Shown here piece after piece: positions 44,265 to 53,698 of a stretch of 64,000 bases of DNA. Made by a program: the position numbers and the translations under genes. Each line of letters starts with the position of its first letter. Within the stretch, counting starts at the first letter, position 1. The notes under the pieces were generated by a model. It searched no databases, was not told the origin of the DNA, and was given only the letters and a program-made list of their open reading frames with translations. The DNA is taken from positions 1,367,708 through 1,431,707 of the forward strand of contig NZ_JACEIC010000002.1 in assembly GCF_013778305.1 (NCBI RefSeq), written 5' to 3'. This DNA is from Nocardioides agri (GTDB taxonomy: Bacteria; Actinomycetota; Actinomycetes; Propionibacteriales; Nocardioidaceae).

Positions 44265-45008
44265 CTACTCGCCGGCCTTGGTGAAACCGGCGGCGGCCGC
44301 AGACTCCTCGCTGTCGAACCAGACGTCGGCGACGGTCTGCTCGAACCACTGGCTGTCGGGCGTGTGGTACTTCTGCGAGTCCTCGTTGCCCTTGATCGGG
44401 AAGCCCTCGGGCGCCTTGCTGGCGTCCTCGAGCGGCACGCTGGACCCGGCGTACTTGCCGGACGTGCCACCCTCGGTCTCCTCGAAGACGTCGGTGTCGA
44501 CGCCCTCGACCGCGACGACGGTCTCCTCGGAGGCCTCCTCGGCGGCGGTCTCCTCGGCCACGTCCTCGACGAGGACGTCCTCGGCGACGACCGGCTCGGC
44601 GACGGGCGCGGCGGCAGCCTTCTTCTTGGCCTTCGGGGCCGACGGCTTGTAGGCCTCGGTCACCAGCTCGATGACCGCCATGGGCGCGTTGTCACCCTTG
44701 CGCGGGCCGATCTTGGTGATCCGGGTGTAGCCACCCGGGCGCTCCGAGAAGGTCGGCGCGATCTCGGTGAAGAGGGTGTGCACGACCGACTTGTCGCGGA
44801 TGGTCTTGAGGACCTCGCGACGGTTGTGCAGGTCGCCCTTCTTCGCCTTGGTGATCAGCTTCTCCGCGTGCGGACGCAGCGCGCGCGCCCGCGACTCGGT
44901 CGTGGTGATCCGGCCGTGCTCGAAGAGCTGGGTGGCCAGGTTCGCCAGGATCAGGCGCTGGTGGGACGGGCTACCGCCGAGGCGGGGACCCTTGGTGGGC
45001 TTGGGCAT
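44265..45008 (-). CDS. rplQ: 50S ribosomal protein L17 with C-terminal sunset-type domain
   Basis: Residues 1-122 are ordinary L17 ([35 protein letters not shown]). An acidic Ala/Glu/Val linker (about 123-183) leads to a second small domain (184-247) with [26 protein letters not shown] and [13 protein letters not shown]. That pattern matches the 'sunset' domain known from actinobacterial membrane-associated proteins such as ArfC variants. Typical L17 has about 120-200 residues, so 247 is long. It is the last gene of its operon and ends before a strong terminator. Confidence 0.93.
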   Translation of the reverse strand: MPKPTKGPRLGGSPSHQRLILANLATQLFEHGRITTTESRARALRPHAEKLITKAKKGDLHNRREVLKTIRDKSVVHTLFTEIAPTFSERPGGYTRITKIGPRKGDNAPMAVIELVTEAYKPSAPKAKKKAAAAPVAEPVVAEDVLVEDVAEETAAEEASEETVVAVEGVDTDVFEETEGGTSGKYAGSSVPLEDASKAPEGFPIKGNEDSQKYHTPDSQWFEQTVADVWFDSEESAAAAGFTKAGE

Positions 45009-45080
45009 TGCTTCTCTCTTTTCTCTCCGGCCGTGTCAGGTACCGGGGTAGACCGCCCGCGGGTGCGGGCGGATTTCGGA

Positions 45081-46097
45081 TCAGTACTGCTCGTCCTCGA
45101 CGAACGCGTCGTCGTCGTCGTCGCCGTACGCAGCCAGGGCGGCGTGCGGGTCGAAGCCGGGCGCGCTGTCCTTGAGGGACAGACCCATCTCGACCAGCTT
45201 GGCCTTGACCTCGTCGATCGACTTCGCGCCGAAGTTGCGGATGTCGAGCAGGTCCTGCTCCGAGCGGCTGATGAGCTCACCCACGGTGTGGATGCCCTCG
45301 CGCTTGAGGCAGTTGTAGGAGCGGACGGTCAGCTGCAGGTCCTCGACCGGGAGGGCGAGGTCGGCAGCCAGCTGCTCGTCGACCGGCGACGGGCCGATGT
45401 CGATGCCCTCGGCCTCGACGTTGAGCTCGCGCGCCAGGCCGAAGAGCTCGACCAGGGTCTTGCCGGCCGAGGCGATCGCGTCGCGGGGACGGATCGACGG
45501 CTTGGTCTCGACGTCGATGACGAGCTTGTCGAAGTCGGTGCGCTGCTCGACACGGGTGGCCTCGACCTTGTAGGTCACCTTGAGGACGGGGCTGTAGATC
45601 GAGTCGACCGGCATCCGGCCGATCTCGTTGTCCGCGCCCTTGTTCTGGACGGCCGAGACGTAGCCGCGGCCGCGCTCGACGACCAGCTCCATCTCCAGCT
45701 TGCCCTTGTCGGACAGCGTGGCGATCTTCAGGTCGGGGTTGTGGACCTCGACGCCGGCCGGCGGCGCGATGTCGGCCGCGGTGACGTCACCGGCACCCGA
45801 CTTGCGCAGGTACATGGTGACCGGCTCGTCGTGCTCCGAGGAGACGACGAGGCCCTTGAGGTTGAGGATGATCTCCGTGACGTCCTCGGTGACGCCCTCG
45901 ATGGTCGAGAACTCGTGGAGAACGCTGTCGATCTTGATGCTCGTGACCGAGGCACCCGGGATGGAGCTGAGCAGGGTGCGACGCAGCGAGTTGCCGAGCG
46001 TGTAGCCGAAGCCCGGCTCCAGCGGCTCGATGACGAACCGCGAACGGAACTCGTCGACGGTCTCTTCCGACAGGGTGGGGCGCTGTGCGATGAGCAC
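45081..46097 (-). CDS. rpoA: DNA-directed RNA polymerase alpha subunit
   Basis: The 338-residue subunit starts the assembly of RNA polymerase. The N-terminal domain has [20 protein letters not shown], and the C-terminal domain has [18 protein letters not shown] and [15 protein letters not shown], which bind UP elements and activators. It ends with an acidic tail ([13 protein letters not shown]), common in actinobacteria. The GTG giving VLIAQRPTL is chosen over an upstream in-frame start because homologues begin MLIAQRP and GGAAAG lies before it. Confidence 0.96.
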   Translation of the reverse strand: MLIAQRPTLSEETVDEFRSRFVIEPLEPGFGYTLGNSLRRTLLSSIPGASVTSIKIDSVLHEFSTIEGVTEDVTEIILNLKGLVVSSEHDEPVTMYLRKSGAGDVTAADIAPPAGVEVHNPDLKIATLSDKGKLEMELVVERGRGYVSAVQNKGADNEIGRMPVDSIYSPVLKVTYKVEATRVEQRTDFDKLVIDVETKPSIRPRDAIASAGKTLVELFGLARELNVEAEGIDIGPSPVDEQLAADLALPVEDLQLTVRSYNCLKREGIHTVGELISRSEQDLLDIRNFGAKSIDEVKAKLVEMGLSLKDSAPGFDPHAALAAYGDDDDDAFVEDEQY

Positions 46098-46209
46098 TTG
46101 TTCTTTCCTTTCCGGGCCCACCCGCTATTTGACGGGCCCGAACTTCAGGGTTGACGGAAGGTCTGGACGGCGCCGCGAGTCCTAGCGGTTCCCGCGGCGC
46201 CGACCATGG

Positions 46210-46818
46210 TCACTTCTTCGAGTAGAACTCGACGATGAGCTGCTCCTGGACCGGCAGGTCGATCTGGGCCCGGACCGGGAGCTGGTGGACGAGGATGCGC
46301 ATCCGCGACGGGATGGCCTCGAGCCAAGCGGGGACGACGCGCTCGCCGTGGGTCTCGCGAGCCACGATGAACGGGGTCATCTCGAGGGACTTCTCGCGCA
46401 CGTCGATCACGTCGTGGGCGGCAACCTGGTACGACGGGATGTCGACCTTCTTGCCGTTCACCTTGAAGTGGCCGTGCACGACCAGCTGGCGGGCGTGGCG
46501 ACGGGTGCGGGCGAAGCCGGCACGGTAGACGACGTTGTCCAGGCGGCACTCGAGCAGCTGGAGCAGGTTGTCACCGGTCTTGCCGGAGCGGCGCGAAGCC
46601 TCGACGTAGTAGTTGTGGAACTGACGCTCCATCACGCCGTAGGTGAAGCGGGCCTTCTGCTTCTCCTGGAGCTGCGAGCGGTACTCGCTCTCCTTGATGC
46701 GGGCACGGCCGTGCTGGCCGGGCGGGTAGGGACGCTTCTCGAACGCAGCGTCGCCACCGACGAGGTCGACGCCGAGGCGGCGCGACTTTCGGGTCATGGG
46801 GCCGGTGTAACGGGCCAT
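46210..46818 (-). CDS. rpsD: 30S ribosomal protein S4
   Basis: The 202-residue primary rRNA-binding protein has the S4 RNA-binding domain around LDNVVYRAGFARTRRHARQ. The N-terminus MARYTGPMTRKSRRLGVD lacks the zinc cysteines, so this is the zinc-independent form. AGGAG lies nine bases before the ATG. In other bacteria S4 represses this operon by binding its own mRNA. Confidence 0.96.
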   Translation of the reverse strand: MARYTGPMTRKSRRLGVDLVGGDAAFEKRPYPPGQHGRARIKESEYRSQLQEKQKARFTYGVMERQFHNYYVEASRRSGKTGDNLLQLLECRLDNVVYRAGFARTRRHARQLVVHGHFKVNGKKVDIPSYQVAAHDVIDVREKSLEMTPFIVARETHGERVVPAWLEAIPSRMRILVHQLPVRAQIDLPVQEQLIVEFYSKK

Positions 46819-46849
46819 CTCTACAAGTCTCCTGTTCTCGGTCGCAGCG

Positions 46850-47257
46850 TCAGACGCGGCGGCGCTTCGGCGGGCGGCAGCCGTTGTGGGGCGTGGGCGT
46901 GACGTCCTGGATGGTGCCGACCTCGAGGCCGATCGCACCCAGGGAACGGATCGCGGTCTCGCGGCCCGAACCCGGGCCCTTGACGAAGACGTCGATCTTC
47001 TTCATGCCGTGCTCCATCGCGCGGCGGCCAGCGGCCTCCGCAGCCATCTGCGCAGCGAACGGGGTGGACTTGCGGGAACCCTTGAAACCGACGGTGCCGG
47101 CCGAGGCCCACGAGATCACCGCACCAGTCGGGTCGGTGATCGTGACGATCGTGTTGTTGAACGTGCTCTTGATGTGGGCTTCGCCCACGGCGACGTTCTT
47201 CTTCTCCTTGCGGCGCACCTTCTTGGCGCCGGCCGCGCTGCGGCTCTTGGGAGGCAT
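46850..47257 (-). CDS. rpsK: 30S ribosomal protein S11
   Basis: The 135-residue protein lies on the platform of the small subunit near the Shine-Dalgarno helix. [18 protein letters not shown] and the C-terminal [15 protein letters not shown] are signature stretches. The spacing to rpsD (31 bases) and rpsM (65 bases) is that of one operon. AGGAG precedes the ATG. Confidence 0.96.
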   Translation of the reverse strand: MPPKSRSAAGAKKVRRKEKKNVAVGEAHIKSTFNNTIVTITDPTGAVISWASAGTVGFKGSRKSTPFAAQMAAEAAGRRAMEHGMKKIDVFVKGPGSGRETAIRSLGAIGLEVGTIQDVTPTPHNGCRPPKRRRV

Positions 47258-47322
47258 GCAGTAACTCCTGAGGTCTGGTCTGGAAGCTCGTGTGTGACGA
47301 GGATCAGCGCGTCAGCGCTGGA

Positions 47323-47697
47323 TCACTTCGCCTTCTTCTTGCCGGCAACCGTGCGCTTCGGACCCTTGCGGGTACGGGCGTTGGTCTTGGTGCGCTGTCC
47401 GCGGACCGGGAGGCCCTGGCGGTGACGGCGACCCTGGTAGCTGCCGATCTCGATCTTGCGACGGATGTCGGCCTGGACCTCGCGACGGAGGTCACCCTCG
47501 ATCTTGAAGTTGGCTTCGATCTCGTCACGGAGCTTGACCAGCTCCTCGTCACCCAGCTGGTGGACGCGCAGGTCGGGGTTGACCCCGGTGGCGGCCAGGA
47601 GCTGCTGGGCGCGGGTACGGCCGATGCCGTAGATGTAGGTGAGTGCGACCTCGATGCGCTTGTCGCGCGGGAGGTCCACACCAACGAGGCGTGCCAT
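47323..47697 (-). CDS. rpsM: 30S ribosomal protein S13
   Basis: The 124-residue protein contacts the P-site tRNA and intersubunit bridge B1. [26 protein letters not shown] and the basic [17 protein letters not shown] tail identify it. A 191-base gap separates it from rpmJ, wider than elsewhere in the operon; no clear hairpin or promoter was picked out there. Confidence 0.96.
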   Translation of the reverse strand: MARLVGVDLPRDKRIEVALTYIYGIGRTRAQQLLAATGVNPDLRVHQLGDEELVKLRDEIEANFKIEGDLRREVQADIRRKIEIGSYQGRRHRQGLPVRGQRTKTNARTRKGPKRTVAGKKKAK

Positions 47698-47888
47698 GTG
47701 GCTTGTTCCTTCGGTTGTTCGCAGCGGTTTCGGTCGTGTCGCGTCCCGGCCTCGTGTGTCCGGGCTCCGGCCATCTGCTCCGGAGGTGACTTCGCTCGTC
47801 GTACGACGGGCTAGCGATCACGTTGTAGGTGTTCAGTTGTGTTCGAGCGGGTGTGAGCCCGCCGTGCGGTCGCCCGCTGAGCTTGAGC

Positions 47889-48002
47889 TCAGCCCTGGCG
47901 CTGCTTGTGGCGCGGGTTCTCGCAGATCACCATGACGCGGCCGTGGCGACGGATCACCTTGCACTTGTCACAGATGGGCTTGACGCTGGGCTTGACCTTC
48001 AT
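47889..48002 (-). CDS. rpmJ: 50S ribosomal protein L36 (zinc-ribbon form)
   Basis: The 37-residue protein reads [15 protein letters not shown] at the start and [10 protein letters not shown] at the end. Cys11, Cys14, Cys27 and His32 form the zinc ribbon, so this is the zinc-dependent form. It sits between infA and rpsM, its conserved place. It is too short for a usual length filter but is fully supported by sequence and position. Confidence 0.95.
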   Translation of the reverse strand: MKVKPSVKPICDKCKVIRRHGRVMVICENPRHKQRQG

Positions 48003-48032
48003 CGGTCGTGTCCTTCGCTACTCGGCTGTCGA

Positions 48033-48254
48033 TTACTTGTAGCGGTAGACGATCCGACCCCGGGTGAGGTCGTACGGCGAGAGCTCCACCACGACCCGGT
48101 CCTCGGGGAGGATCCGGATGTAGTGCTGACGCATCTTGCCGCTGATGTGGGCGAGAACCTTGTGCCCGTTGCTCAGCTCCACGCGGAACATCGCGTTCGG
48201 GAGGGCCTCCACGACGGTGCCCTCGATCTCGATCACGCCTTCTTTCTTCGGCAT
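48033..48254 (-). CDS. infA: Translation initiation factor IF-1
   Basis: The 73-residue OB-fold protein binds the ribosomal A site during initiation. [39 protein letters not shown] and [10 protein letters not shown] are diagnostic. The ATG giving MPKKEGVIE matches homologues; GGAGG lies only two bases before it, so an in-frame GTG nine bases upstream remains possible. It heads the rpmJ-rpsM operon. Confidence 0.95.
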   Translation of the reverse strand: MPKKEGVIEIEGTVVEALPNAMFRVELSNGHKVLAHISGKMRQHYIRILPEDRVVVELSPYDLTRGRIVYRYK

Positions 48255-48451
48255 GTCCTCCACAATCTGTTGATCGGTTGTCTACCGTGGCCCGGGAACC
48301 TCCACCCCGGCGGGGCGGTGGACCTCGTGCAGCCGCTCGTGAACCTCATCCCGGGCACGCGAGCGAACCACTCGAAAGCGATTCGCGCGGGTTTCCGGAC
48401 AGCCGCTAGGCACCACGAAGCAGACCCACGTTGGGCCGACACGCCAGTTTA
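48255..48451 (-). promoter_or_regulatory. infA promoter candidate and long leader
   Basis: TAAACT (48451-48446) in an AT-richer stretch is a good -10 hexamer. It predicts a leader of about 185 bases. TCCACC/GGTGGA arms around a GC-rich loop form one possible leader hairpin. The rest of the 48255-48592 gap contains the upstream gene's terminators and nothing else that was recognised. Confidence 0.45.
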
Positions 48452-48507
48452 GTCAAACCAGGGCGCAAAACACGAATCGCCCGGCGTGTGGCACCGGGCG
48501 GAGGGGC

Positions 48508-48597
48508 AGACGGGGGCGCGCACCCCGTCTCCGCAGCGATCATCGCACGTGGCCGGGCCAGATGCGCAGCCCTGACGTCTCCGCGGCGAGCGTCAGG
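48508..48597. terminator. Two hairpins ending the luciferase-like gene
   Basis: AGACGGGG (48508-48515) pairs perfectly with CCCCGTCT (48523-48530). CCTGACG (48571-48577) pairs with CGTCAGG (48591-48597), and the latter includes the stop codon of the monooxygenase gene. Together they would insulate infA from upstream transcription. Confidence 0.65.
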
Positions 48598-49645
48598 CCT
48601 GACCGACCAGGAGCCGGAGCGTCTCCTCCCGGGCCGGGCTGCGGCCGGCATCGGTGCCGGTCCACGCGCCCGCGACCGGGTGCACCATCACCTCGTCGAC
48701 GTCGTACGTCGCGGCGAGCTCCTCGATCCGCGCCCGAGCCGTCGCCGGCGAGCCGATCACCCACCGCTGCGCCATCGCGTCCATGAGGTCGAGGTGCGCG
48801 GACGGCAGCTCGACCTTCTCGGCCTCCTCGACCAGCCGCTGCGGGCGCAGCTCCTGCCCGGTCCGCAGTGCGAGCATCGCCTGCAGCTGCGGCAGCGCCA
48901 GTCGCCGGGCCTCGTCGTCGGACTCGGCGACCACCACGTTGACGGTCAGGAAGGTGCGCGGCTCGGGAGCCTCGGGCGAGGGGCGGAAGCCGTCCCGGTA
49001 GAGCGCGAGCGCCTCGGCCGTCCCGCTGCCGGAGAAGTGGTGCGCGAACACGTAGGGCAGCCCCTTCTCGGCGGCCAGCCGTGCCGAGTAGTCCGAGGAG
49101 CCGAGCAGCCAGACGGTGGGCACGCTGCCCGCGACCGGGGTCGCCTTCAGGGGGTAGGTGCGGCCCTGGATCCCGAGGCCGACCCCGTCGGGCTCCATCA
49201 TGGCCAGCACGTTGTCGACGTACTCCGGGAACCGGTTGACCGCCTCGTCGCTCACGCCCCCGGCGCCGTGGCGGAGCGCGTACGACGTGACCGGGTCGCT
49301 GCCGGGCGCCCGGCCGATCCCGAGGTCGATGCGACCCGGGAAGGCCGCCTCGAGCAGCGCGAACTGCTCGGCGACCACCAGCGGCGCGTGGTTCGGCAGC
49401 ATCACCCCGCCGGAGCCCACCCGGATCCGCGAGGTGCGGCCCGCCACCAGGCCGATGAGCACCGGCGGGTTGGTGGCGGCCACGGCCGGCATGTTGTGGT
49501 GCTCGGCCAGCCAGTAGCGCCGGTAGCCCAACCCGTCGGCGACCTCGGCGAGGGACAGCGTCGCCGCGACGGCGTCCGCGGAGGTCTGGTCGCTCCGGAC
49601 CGGGACCAGGTCGAGCACCGACAGTGACAGGCCTCGTTCGCTCAC
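48593..49645 (-). CDS. Luciferase-like FMN monooxygenase (LLM group)
   Basis: The 350-residue TIM-barrel protein has [34 protein letters not shown] and [13 protein letters not shown], the marks of the YhbW-like single-component LLM group. These use FMNH2 supplied by another enzyme; substrate is unknown. It begins 28 bases after terC in the same direction. Its place inside a ribosomal superlocus is unusual and points to insertion together with terC. Confidence 0.88.
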   Translation of the reverse strand: MSERGLSLSVLDLVPVRSDQTSADAVAATLSLAEVADGLGYRRYWLAEHHNMPAVAATNPPVLIGLVAGRTSRIRVGSGGVMLPNHAPLVVAEQFALLEAAFPGRIDLGIGRAPGSDPVTSYALRHGAGGVSDEAVNRFPEYVDNVLAMMEPDGVGLGIQGRTYPLKATPVAGSVPTVWLLGSSDYSARLAAEKGLPYVFAHHFSGSGTAEALALYRDGFRPSPEAPEPRTFLTVNVVVAESDDEARRLALPQLQAMLALRTGQELRPQRLVEEAEKVELPSAHLDLMDAMAQRWVIGSPATARARIEELAATYDVDEVMVHPVAGAWTGTDAGRSPAREETLRLLVGQA

Positions 49646-49673
49646 CCCGGGTCAACCAGTCCCGCCGGGGTGG

Positions 49674-50678
49674 CTATTCCGAGATCGTGCGTTCCTCGAT
49701 CTCCTCGTCGGTCATCTTGCGCGCCGCGAGCAGGCTCGCGACCCCGGTGACCAGCAGCGTGATCACGATGACGCCGAGGCTCATCAGGGCCGAGATCTCG
49801 GGCACGTGCACCGGCTCGCCGCCGTTGATGAACGGCACCTCGTTCTCGTGCAGCGCGTGCAGGACCAGCTTCACGCCGATGAAGGCCAGGATGAACGCCA
49901 GGCCGAGCGAGAGGTAGACCAGCTTCTTGAGCAGCCCACCGAGCAGGAAGTAGAGCTGCCGGAGGCCCATCAGCGCGAACACGTTCGCGGTGAAGACGAG
50001 GTAGGGCTCCTGCGTGATGCCGAAGATCGCGGGGATCGAGTCCAGCGCGAAGAGCAGGTCGGTGGTGCCGAGCGCGATGATCACGATCAGCATCGGGGAG
50101 ACGAAGCGGACGCCGTTCTTGCGGTACCAGAGCTTGAGGCCGTGGTACTCGTCGCCGACGTTCATGTGCCGCTGGGCGAACCGCACCACGCGGTTCTCCT
50201 CCGGGTGCTCGTCCTCGTGGCTGCGGTAGCTCTTGACCAGGCCGTAGGCGGTGTAGACCAGGAAGGCGCCGAAGAGGTAGAAGATCCAGCTGAAGTTGTT
50301 GATCAGCTGGTAGCCCAGCGCGATGAAGATGCCGCGGAAGATCAGCGCCAGGATGATGCCGACCATCAGCGCCTCCTGCTGGTACTGCCGAGGCACCCGC
50401 AGCGCGGACATGATGATGATGAAGACGAACAGGTTGTCGATCGACAGCGAGTACTCGGTCAGCCAGCCCGTGTAGAACTGGATCCCCATGTCGTGGCCGT
50501 GGGACGCCCAGATCCAGGCGCCGAAGGCGATGGCCGCGCCGATGTAGACGCTGAGCGCGATCGCGCACTCCTTGAACGACGGCTCGTGCGGGTCGCGGGC
50601 GATGACGATCACGTCGAACAGCAGCACCGCGCAGGTGGCGACGATCGTGACGGTCCATTCAACTGTGGAGATCTCCAC
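49674..50678 (-). CDS. TerC-family membrane protein (manganese exporter type)
   Basis: The 334-residue protein has about nine membrane helices. SLSIDNLFVFIIIMSALRVP and TTDLLFALDSIPAIFGITQEP hold the paired acidic residues typical of TerC/Alx metal transporters. GTG 50678 has AGGAG eight bases upstream. A yybP-ykoY-type riboswitch lies just upstream; in known cases this RNA turns on manganese efflux genes, including TerC/Alx members. Manganese export, perhaps for secreted or exported enzymes, is the likely role; tellurite resistance is historical naming. Confidence 0.9.
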   Translation of the reverse strand: MEISTVEWTVTIVATCAVLLFDVIVIARDPHEPSFKECAIALSVYIGAAIAFGAWIWASHGHDMGIQFYTGWLTEYSLSIDNLFVFIIIMSALRVPRQYQQEALMVGIILALIFRGIFIALGYQLINNFSWIFYLFGAFLVYTAYGLVKSYRSHEDEHPEENRVVRFAQRHMNVGDEYHGLKLWYRKNGVRFVSPMLIVIIALGTTDLLFALDSIPAIFGITQEPYLVFTANVFALMGLRQLYFLLGGLLKKLVYLSLGLAFILAFIGVKLVLHALHENEVPFINGGEPVHVPEISALMSLGVIVITLLVTGVASLLAARKMTDEEIEERTISE

Positions 50679-50696
50679 GGGCAGTGCTCCTGGCGT

Positions 50697-50802
50697 GAGG
50701 GGGCGCGAAGTCGTCAGGAGTCTCTTCCGCCGTCAGTGACGACCCACGGACCCGGAGCATGCTCGTGTTGACGAGACCGCGGCGAAGGAATACTCCCCCC
50801 TG
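50697..50802 (-). promoter_or_regulatory. yybP-ykoY (manganese) riboswitch candidate
   Basis: Reading the minus strand: GGGGAGTA (50798-50791) opens the first conserved loop, CTCGTCAACACGAG and CTCCGGGTC follow, GGCGGAAGAGACTCC forms the second conserved loop, and CCCCCTC (50703-50697) closes the basal stem with the first G-run. These are the invariant parts of the Mn-sensing yybP-ykoY RNA, in the right order. The 3' end lies 18 bases before the terC start and close to its ribosome-binding site, so control at translation or transcription is possible. Confidence 0.82.
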
Positions 50803-50827
50803 CGGTGCCCATCCAAGCACATTCCTG

Positions 50828-51646
50828 TCAACGTCCCCCGAACGGGACGCCCAGCGCACCGAGCGCGGCCTCTCCGCCGTCGAGCGCCGTGAGCACCCAG
50901 GTGCCCTGGGGCGTGATCGTGAAGGTGTGCTCGAAGTGCGCGGCGCGGCTGCCGTCGGTGGTGACGACGGTCCAGTCGTCGGCGAGCACGTCGGTGTCCT
51001 TGGTGCCGGTGGTGATCATCGGCTCGACCGCGAGCGCGAGCCCCTCGACCAGGCGGGGCCCCTTGCCGGCACGCCCGTAGTTGGGGACGTCGGGCGGCTG
51101 GTGCATCTGCGAGCCGATGCCGTGGCCCGTGTAGTCCTCGACGATGCCGTAGCGGCCCTGGGCGCGCACGTACCGCTCGATCGCGTGCGAGATGTCGGTG
51201 ACCCGGCCACCGAGGTGCGCGGCCGCGATGCCGCGCCACATCGACTCCTCAGTGACGCGAATCAGCTCGGTGAGGTCGTCGCTGACCGCGCCCACCGGCA
51301 CCGTGACGGCGGCGTCGCCGTGCCAGCCGTCGACGATCGCACCGCAGTCGATCGAGACGACGTCGCCGTCGGCGAGCACCCGCTCACCGGGGATCCCGTG
51401 GACGACCTCGTCGTTGACCGAGGCGCAGATCGAGGCCGGGAAGCCGTGGTAGCCCAGGAACGACGGCGTCGCGCCGGACGACCGGATGTGGTCCTCGGCG
51501 ATCCCGTCGAGCTCGGCCGTCGAGACGCCCGCGCGGACGTGCCCGCGCAGCAGCTCGAGGGTGCGGCCGACCACGAGACCGGCCTTGCGCATCCCGTCGA
51601 TCTGCTCGGGCGTCTTGATCTCGACGCCTCGGTCCAGCAGGCCCAT
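50828..51646 (-). CDS. map: Methionine aminopeptidase, type I
   Basis: The 272-residue metalloenzyme removes N-terminal methionine from new proteins. Metal ligands are seen in SIDCGAIVDGWHGDAA (Asp pair), DYTGHGIG (His), AVEPMITTG (Glu) and AHFEHTFTI (Glu region). It begins three bases after the adk stop, the conserved secY-adk-map order. The N-terminal GVEIKTPEQIDGMRKAG matches actinobacterial enzymes. Confidence 0.95.
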   Translation of the reverse strand: MGLLDRGVEIKTPEQIDGMRKAGLVVGRTLELLRGHVRAGVSTAELDGIAEDHIRSSGATPSFLGYHGFPASICASVNDEVVHGIPGERVLADGDVVSIDCGAIVDGWHGDAAVTVPVGAVSDDLTELIRVTEESMWRGIAAAHLGGRVTDISHAIERYVRAQGRYGIVEDYTGHGIGSQMHQPPDVPNYGRAGKGPRLVEGLALAVEPMITTGTKDTDVLADDWTVVTTDGSRAAHFEHTFTITPQGTWVLTALDGGEAALGALGVPFGGR

Positions 51647-51649
51647 CGC

Positions 51650-52225
51650 TCAGGACTCCGGCAGGTCGTCCAGGGCGTCGAAGATGCGGGCGGTGACCTC
51701 GGCGACCTCGCCGAGGCCGTCGACCTCGTGGACGATGCCGCGGTCCTTGTAGACGGCGATCAGCGGCTCGGTCTGCTCGAGGTAGACCTCCTGGCGCCGC
51801 CGGATGACCTCTTCGGTGTCGTCGGCGCGACCCTCGACCTGCGCGCGCTGCAGCAGCCGCGCGACGATCTCGTCCTGGTCGACCGTGAGGCAGACGACCG
51901 CGTCGAGGCGGTGGCCGGTGAACTCGATCATCCCGTCGAGCTCCTCCACCTGCGCGAGCGTGCGCGGGTAGCCGTCGAGCAGGAAGCCGGTCTGGGCGTC
52001 GTCCTCGTCGATCCGGTTGCGGACCATCAGGTTGGTGACCTCGTCGGGGACGTACTCGCCGGCGTCCATGTAGCGCTTGGCCTTGACGCCGAGCTCGGTG
52101 CCCTCGGAGACGTTGGCCCGGAAGATGTCACCGGTGGAGATCGCCGGGATCTTGAAGTGCTCGGCGATGAACTTGGCCTGCGTGCCCTTGCCCGCACCCG
52201 GGGGGCCCATGATGATCAGCCTCAT
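51650..52225 (-). CDS. adk: Adenylate kinase
   Basis: The 191-residue enzyme balances ATP, ADP and AMP. The P-loop [11 protein letters not shown] is at residues 6-16, and [13 protein letters not shown] follows. The LID is the short type without zinc cysteines, typical of actinobacteria. The ATG directly follows the secY TAA, so the genes are coupled. Confidence 0.96.
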   Translation of the reverse strand: MRLIIMGPPGAGKGTQAKFIAEHFKIPAISTGDIFRANVSEGTELGVKAKRYMDAGEYVPDEVTNLMVRNRIDEDDAQTGFLLDGYPRTLAQVEELDGMIEFTGHRLDAVVCLTVDQDEIVARLLQRAQVEGRADDTEEVIRRRQEVYLEQTEPLIAVYKDRGIVHEVDGLGEVAEVTARIFDALDDLPES

Positions 52226-53539
52226 TTACCGCAGGAACCCTTCGTAGTTGCGCTGCTGGAGCTGGCTCTCGATCTGCTTCACCGTGTCCAGCGCGACGCC
52301 GACCATGATCAGGATGCTGGTGCCACCGAACGGGAAGTTCTGGTTGGCGCCGATCACGGCGAAGGCGATGAGCGGGAGCAGGGCGACCAGGCCGAGGTAG
52401 AGCGCGCCGGGCAGCGTGATGCGGGACAGGACGTAGGAGAGGTACTCCTCGGTCGGCTTGCCCGCCCGGATCCCGGGGATGAAGCCGCCGTACTTCTTCA
52501 TGTTGTCCGCGACCTCCTGGGGGTTGAAGGTGATCGAGACGTAGAAGTACGTGAAGAAGACGATCAGCAGGAAGAACAGGATCATGTAGATCGGGTGGTC
52601 GCCGCGCACCAGGTGGGCGTTGACCCAGTCGAGCACCGCCGACTGCGAGTTCTGGTTGAACTGCACGAGCATCGCCGGCAGGTAGAGCAGCGACGAGGCG
52701 AAGATGACCGGGATGACACCGGCCTGGTTGACCTTCAACGGGATGTAGGTCGAGCTGCCGCCGAACATCTTGCGGCCGACCATCCGGCGTGCGTACTGCA
52801 CGGGGATCCGGCGCTGCGCCTGCTCGACGAAGATGACCGCGGCGATGACGACCAGGCCGATCAGCAGCACGATGCCGAGCACCCAGTAGCCCTTGGACTG
52901 CTGCACGGCCCAGAGCGAGGCCGGGAATCCGGAGACGACCTGGGTGAAGATCAGCAGCGACATGCCGTTGCCGACGCCGCGCTCGGTGATGAGCTCGCCG
53001 AGCCACATGATGACGGCGGTGCCGGCGGTCATGGTGACGACCATGACCAGGAAGGTCATCGTGCTGTCGTTGTGGAGCAGCGGGTAGACCTCGGGGTCGC
53101 AGCCCTGGAGCAGGTTGCCCGAGCGGGCCAGCGCCACGATGCCCGTGGCCTGGAGGACCGCGAGGCCCAGCGTGAGGTAGCGCGTGTACTGGGTGATCTT
53201 GGTCTGACCGGACTGGCCCTCCTTCTTGAGGGCCTCGAGCCGGGGGATCACCACGACGAGCAGCTGCAGGATGATGCTCGCGGTGATGTACGGCATGATG
53301 CCGAGCGCGAAGATCGTCAGCTGCAGCAGCGCGCCGCCGGAGAACAGGTTCACCAGGTTGTAGAGCCCGGCGCTGTCCCCCTCCTGGGCGATGTTGACGC
53401 ACTCCTGCACGTTCGCCACGTTCACGCCCGGGGTCGGGATCTGAGATCCGAGCCGGAAGATCGCGATGATCATGAGGACGAACAGCAGCTTGCGCCGCAG
53501 GTCCGGGGTCCGGAAAGCGTTCGCGAACGCGCTCAGCAC
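52226..53539 (-). CDS. secY: Preprotein translocase subunit SecY
   Basis: The 437-residue channel protein has ten membrane helices. IPTPGVNV near the N-terminus, GALLQLTIFALGIMPYI, RMVGRKMFGGSSTYIPLK and NMKKYGGFIPGIRAG are family signatures. The GTG giving VLSAFANAF is chosen because GAGGA lies four bases upstream and homologues start there; a start six codons earlier is less likely. It is separated from rplO by a strong hairpin. Confidence 0.96.
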   Translation of the reverse strand: MLSAFANAFRTPDLRRKLLFVLMIIAIFRLGSQIPTPGVNVANVQECVNIAQEGDSAGLYNLVNLFSGGALLQLTIFALGIMPYITASIILQLLVVVIPRLEALKKEGQSGQTKITQYTRYLTLGLAVLQATGIVALARSGNLLQGCDPEVYPLLHNDSTMTFLVMVVTMTAGTAVIMWLGELITERGVGNGMSLLIFTQVVSGFPASLWAVQQSKGYWVLGIVLLIGLVVIAAVIFVEQAQRRIPVQYARRMVGRKMFGGSSTYIPLKVNQAGVIPVIFASSLLYLPAMLVQFNQNSQSAVLDWVNAHLVRGDHPIYMILFFLLIVFFTYFYVSITFNPQEVADNMKKYGGFIPGIRAGKPTEEYLSYVLSRITLPGALYLGLVALLPLIAFAVIGANQNFPFGGTSILIMVGVALDTVKQIESQLQQRNYEGFLR

Positions 53540-53636
53540 GAGATCCTCTTTCTCCAAGCGTGAAGCGGCCCTCGCGACTCGCTCGCAAGGACCCGGGGAA
53601 GCCTAACAGGCGGTCCGGCGACCCCTGAATGCGCGG

Positions 53637-53678
53637 GGGGCGCGGCCGGTCCTGCGAGCTGCAGGACCGCCGCGCCCC
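53637..53678. terminator. 18-bp hairpin between rplO and secY
   Basis: GGGGCGCGGC-c-GGTCCTGC (53637-53655) pairs with GCAGGACC-GCCGCGCCCC (53661-53678) around a five-base loop with one bulged C. There is no T-tract. It could terminate or attenuate transcription, or protect the upstream mRNA 3' end, at the point where ribosomal genes give way to secY. Confidence 0.75.
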
Positions 53679-53698
53679 TAACGCTGGTGGTCAACCGA

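Noticed and set aside
49674..50678. Tellurite-resistance operon
   Set aside because: Only a TerC homologue is present, without other ter genes; the riboswitch points to manganese.
50759..53563. 934-codon plus-strand frame opposite map, adk and secY
   Set aside because: Antisense shadow of three certain genes; high GC leaves few stop codons in this frame.
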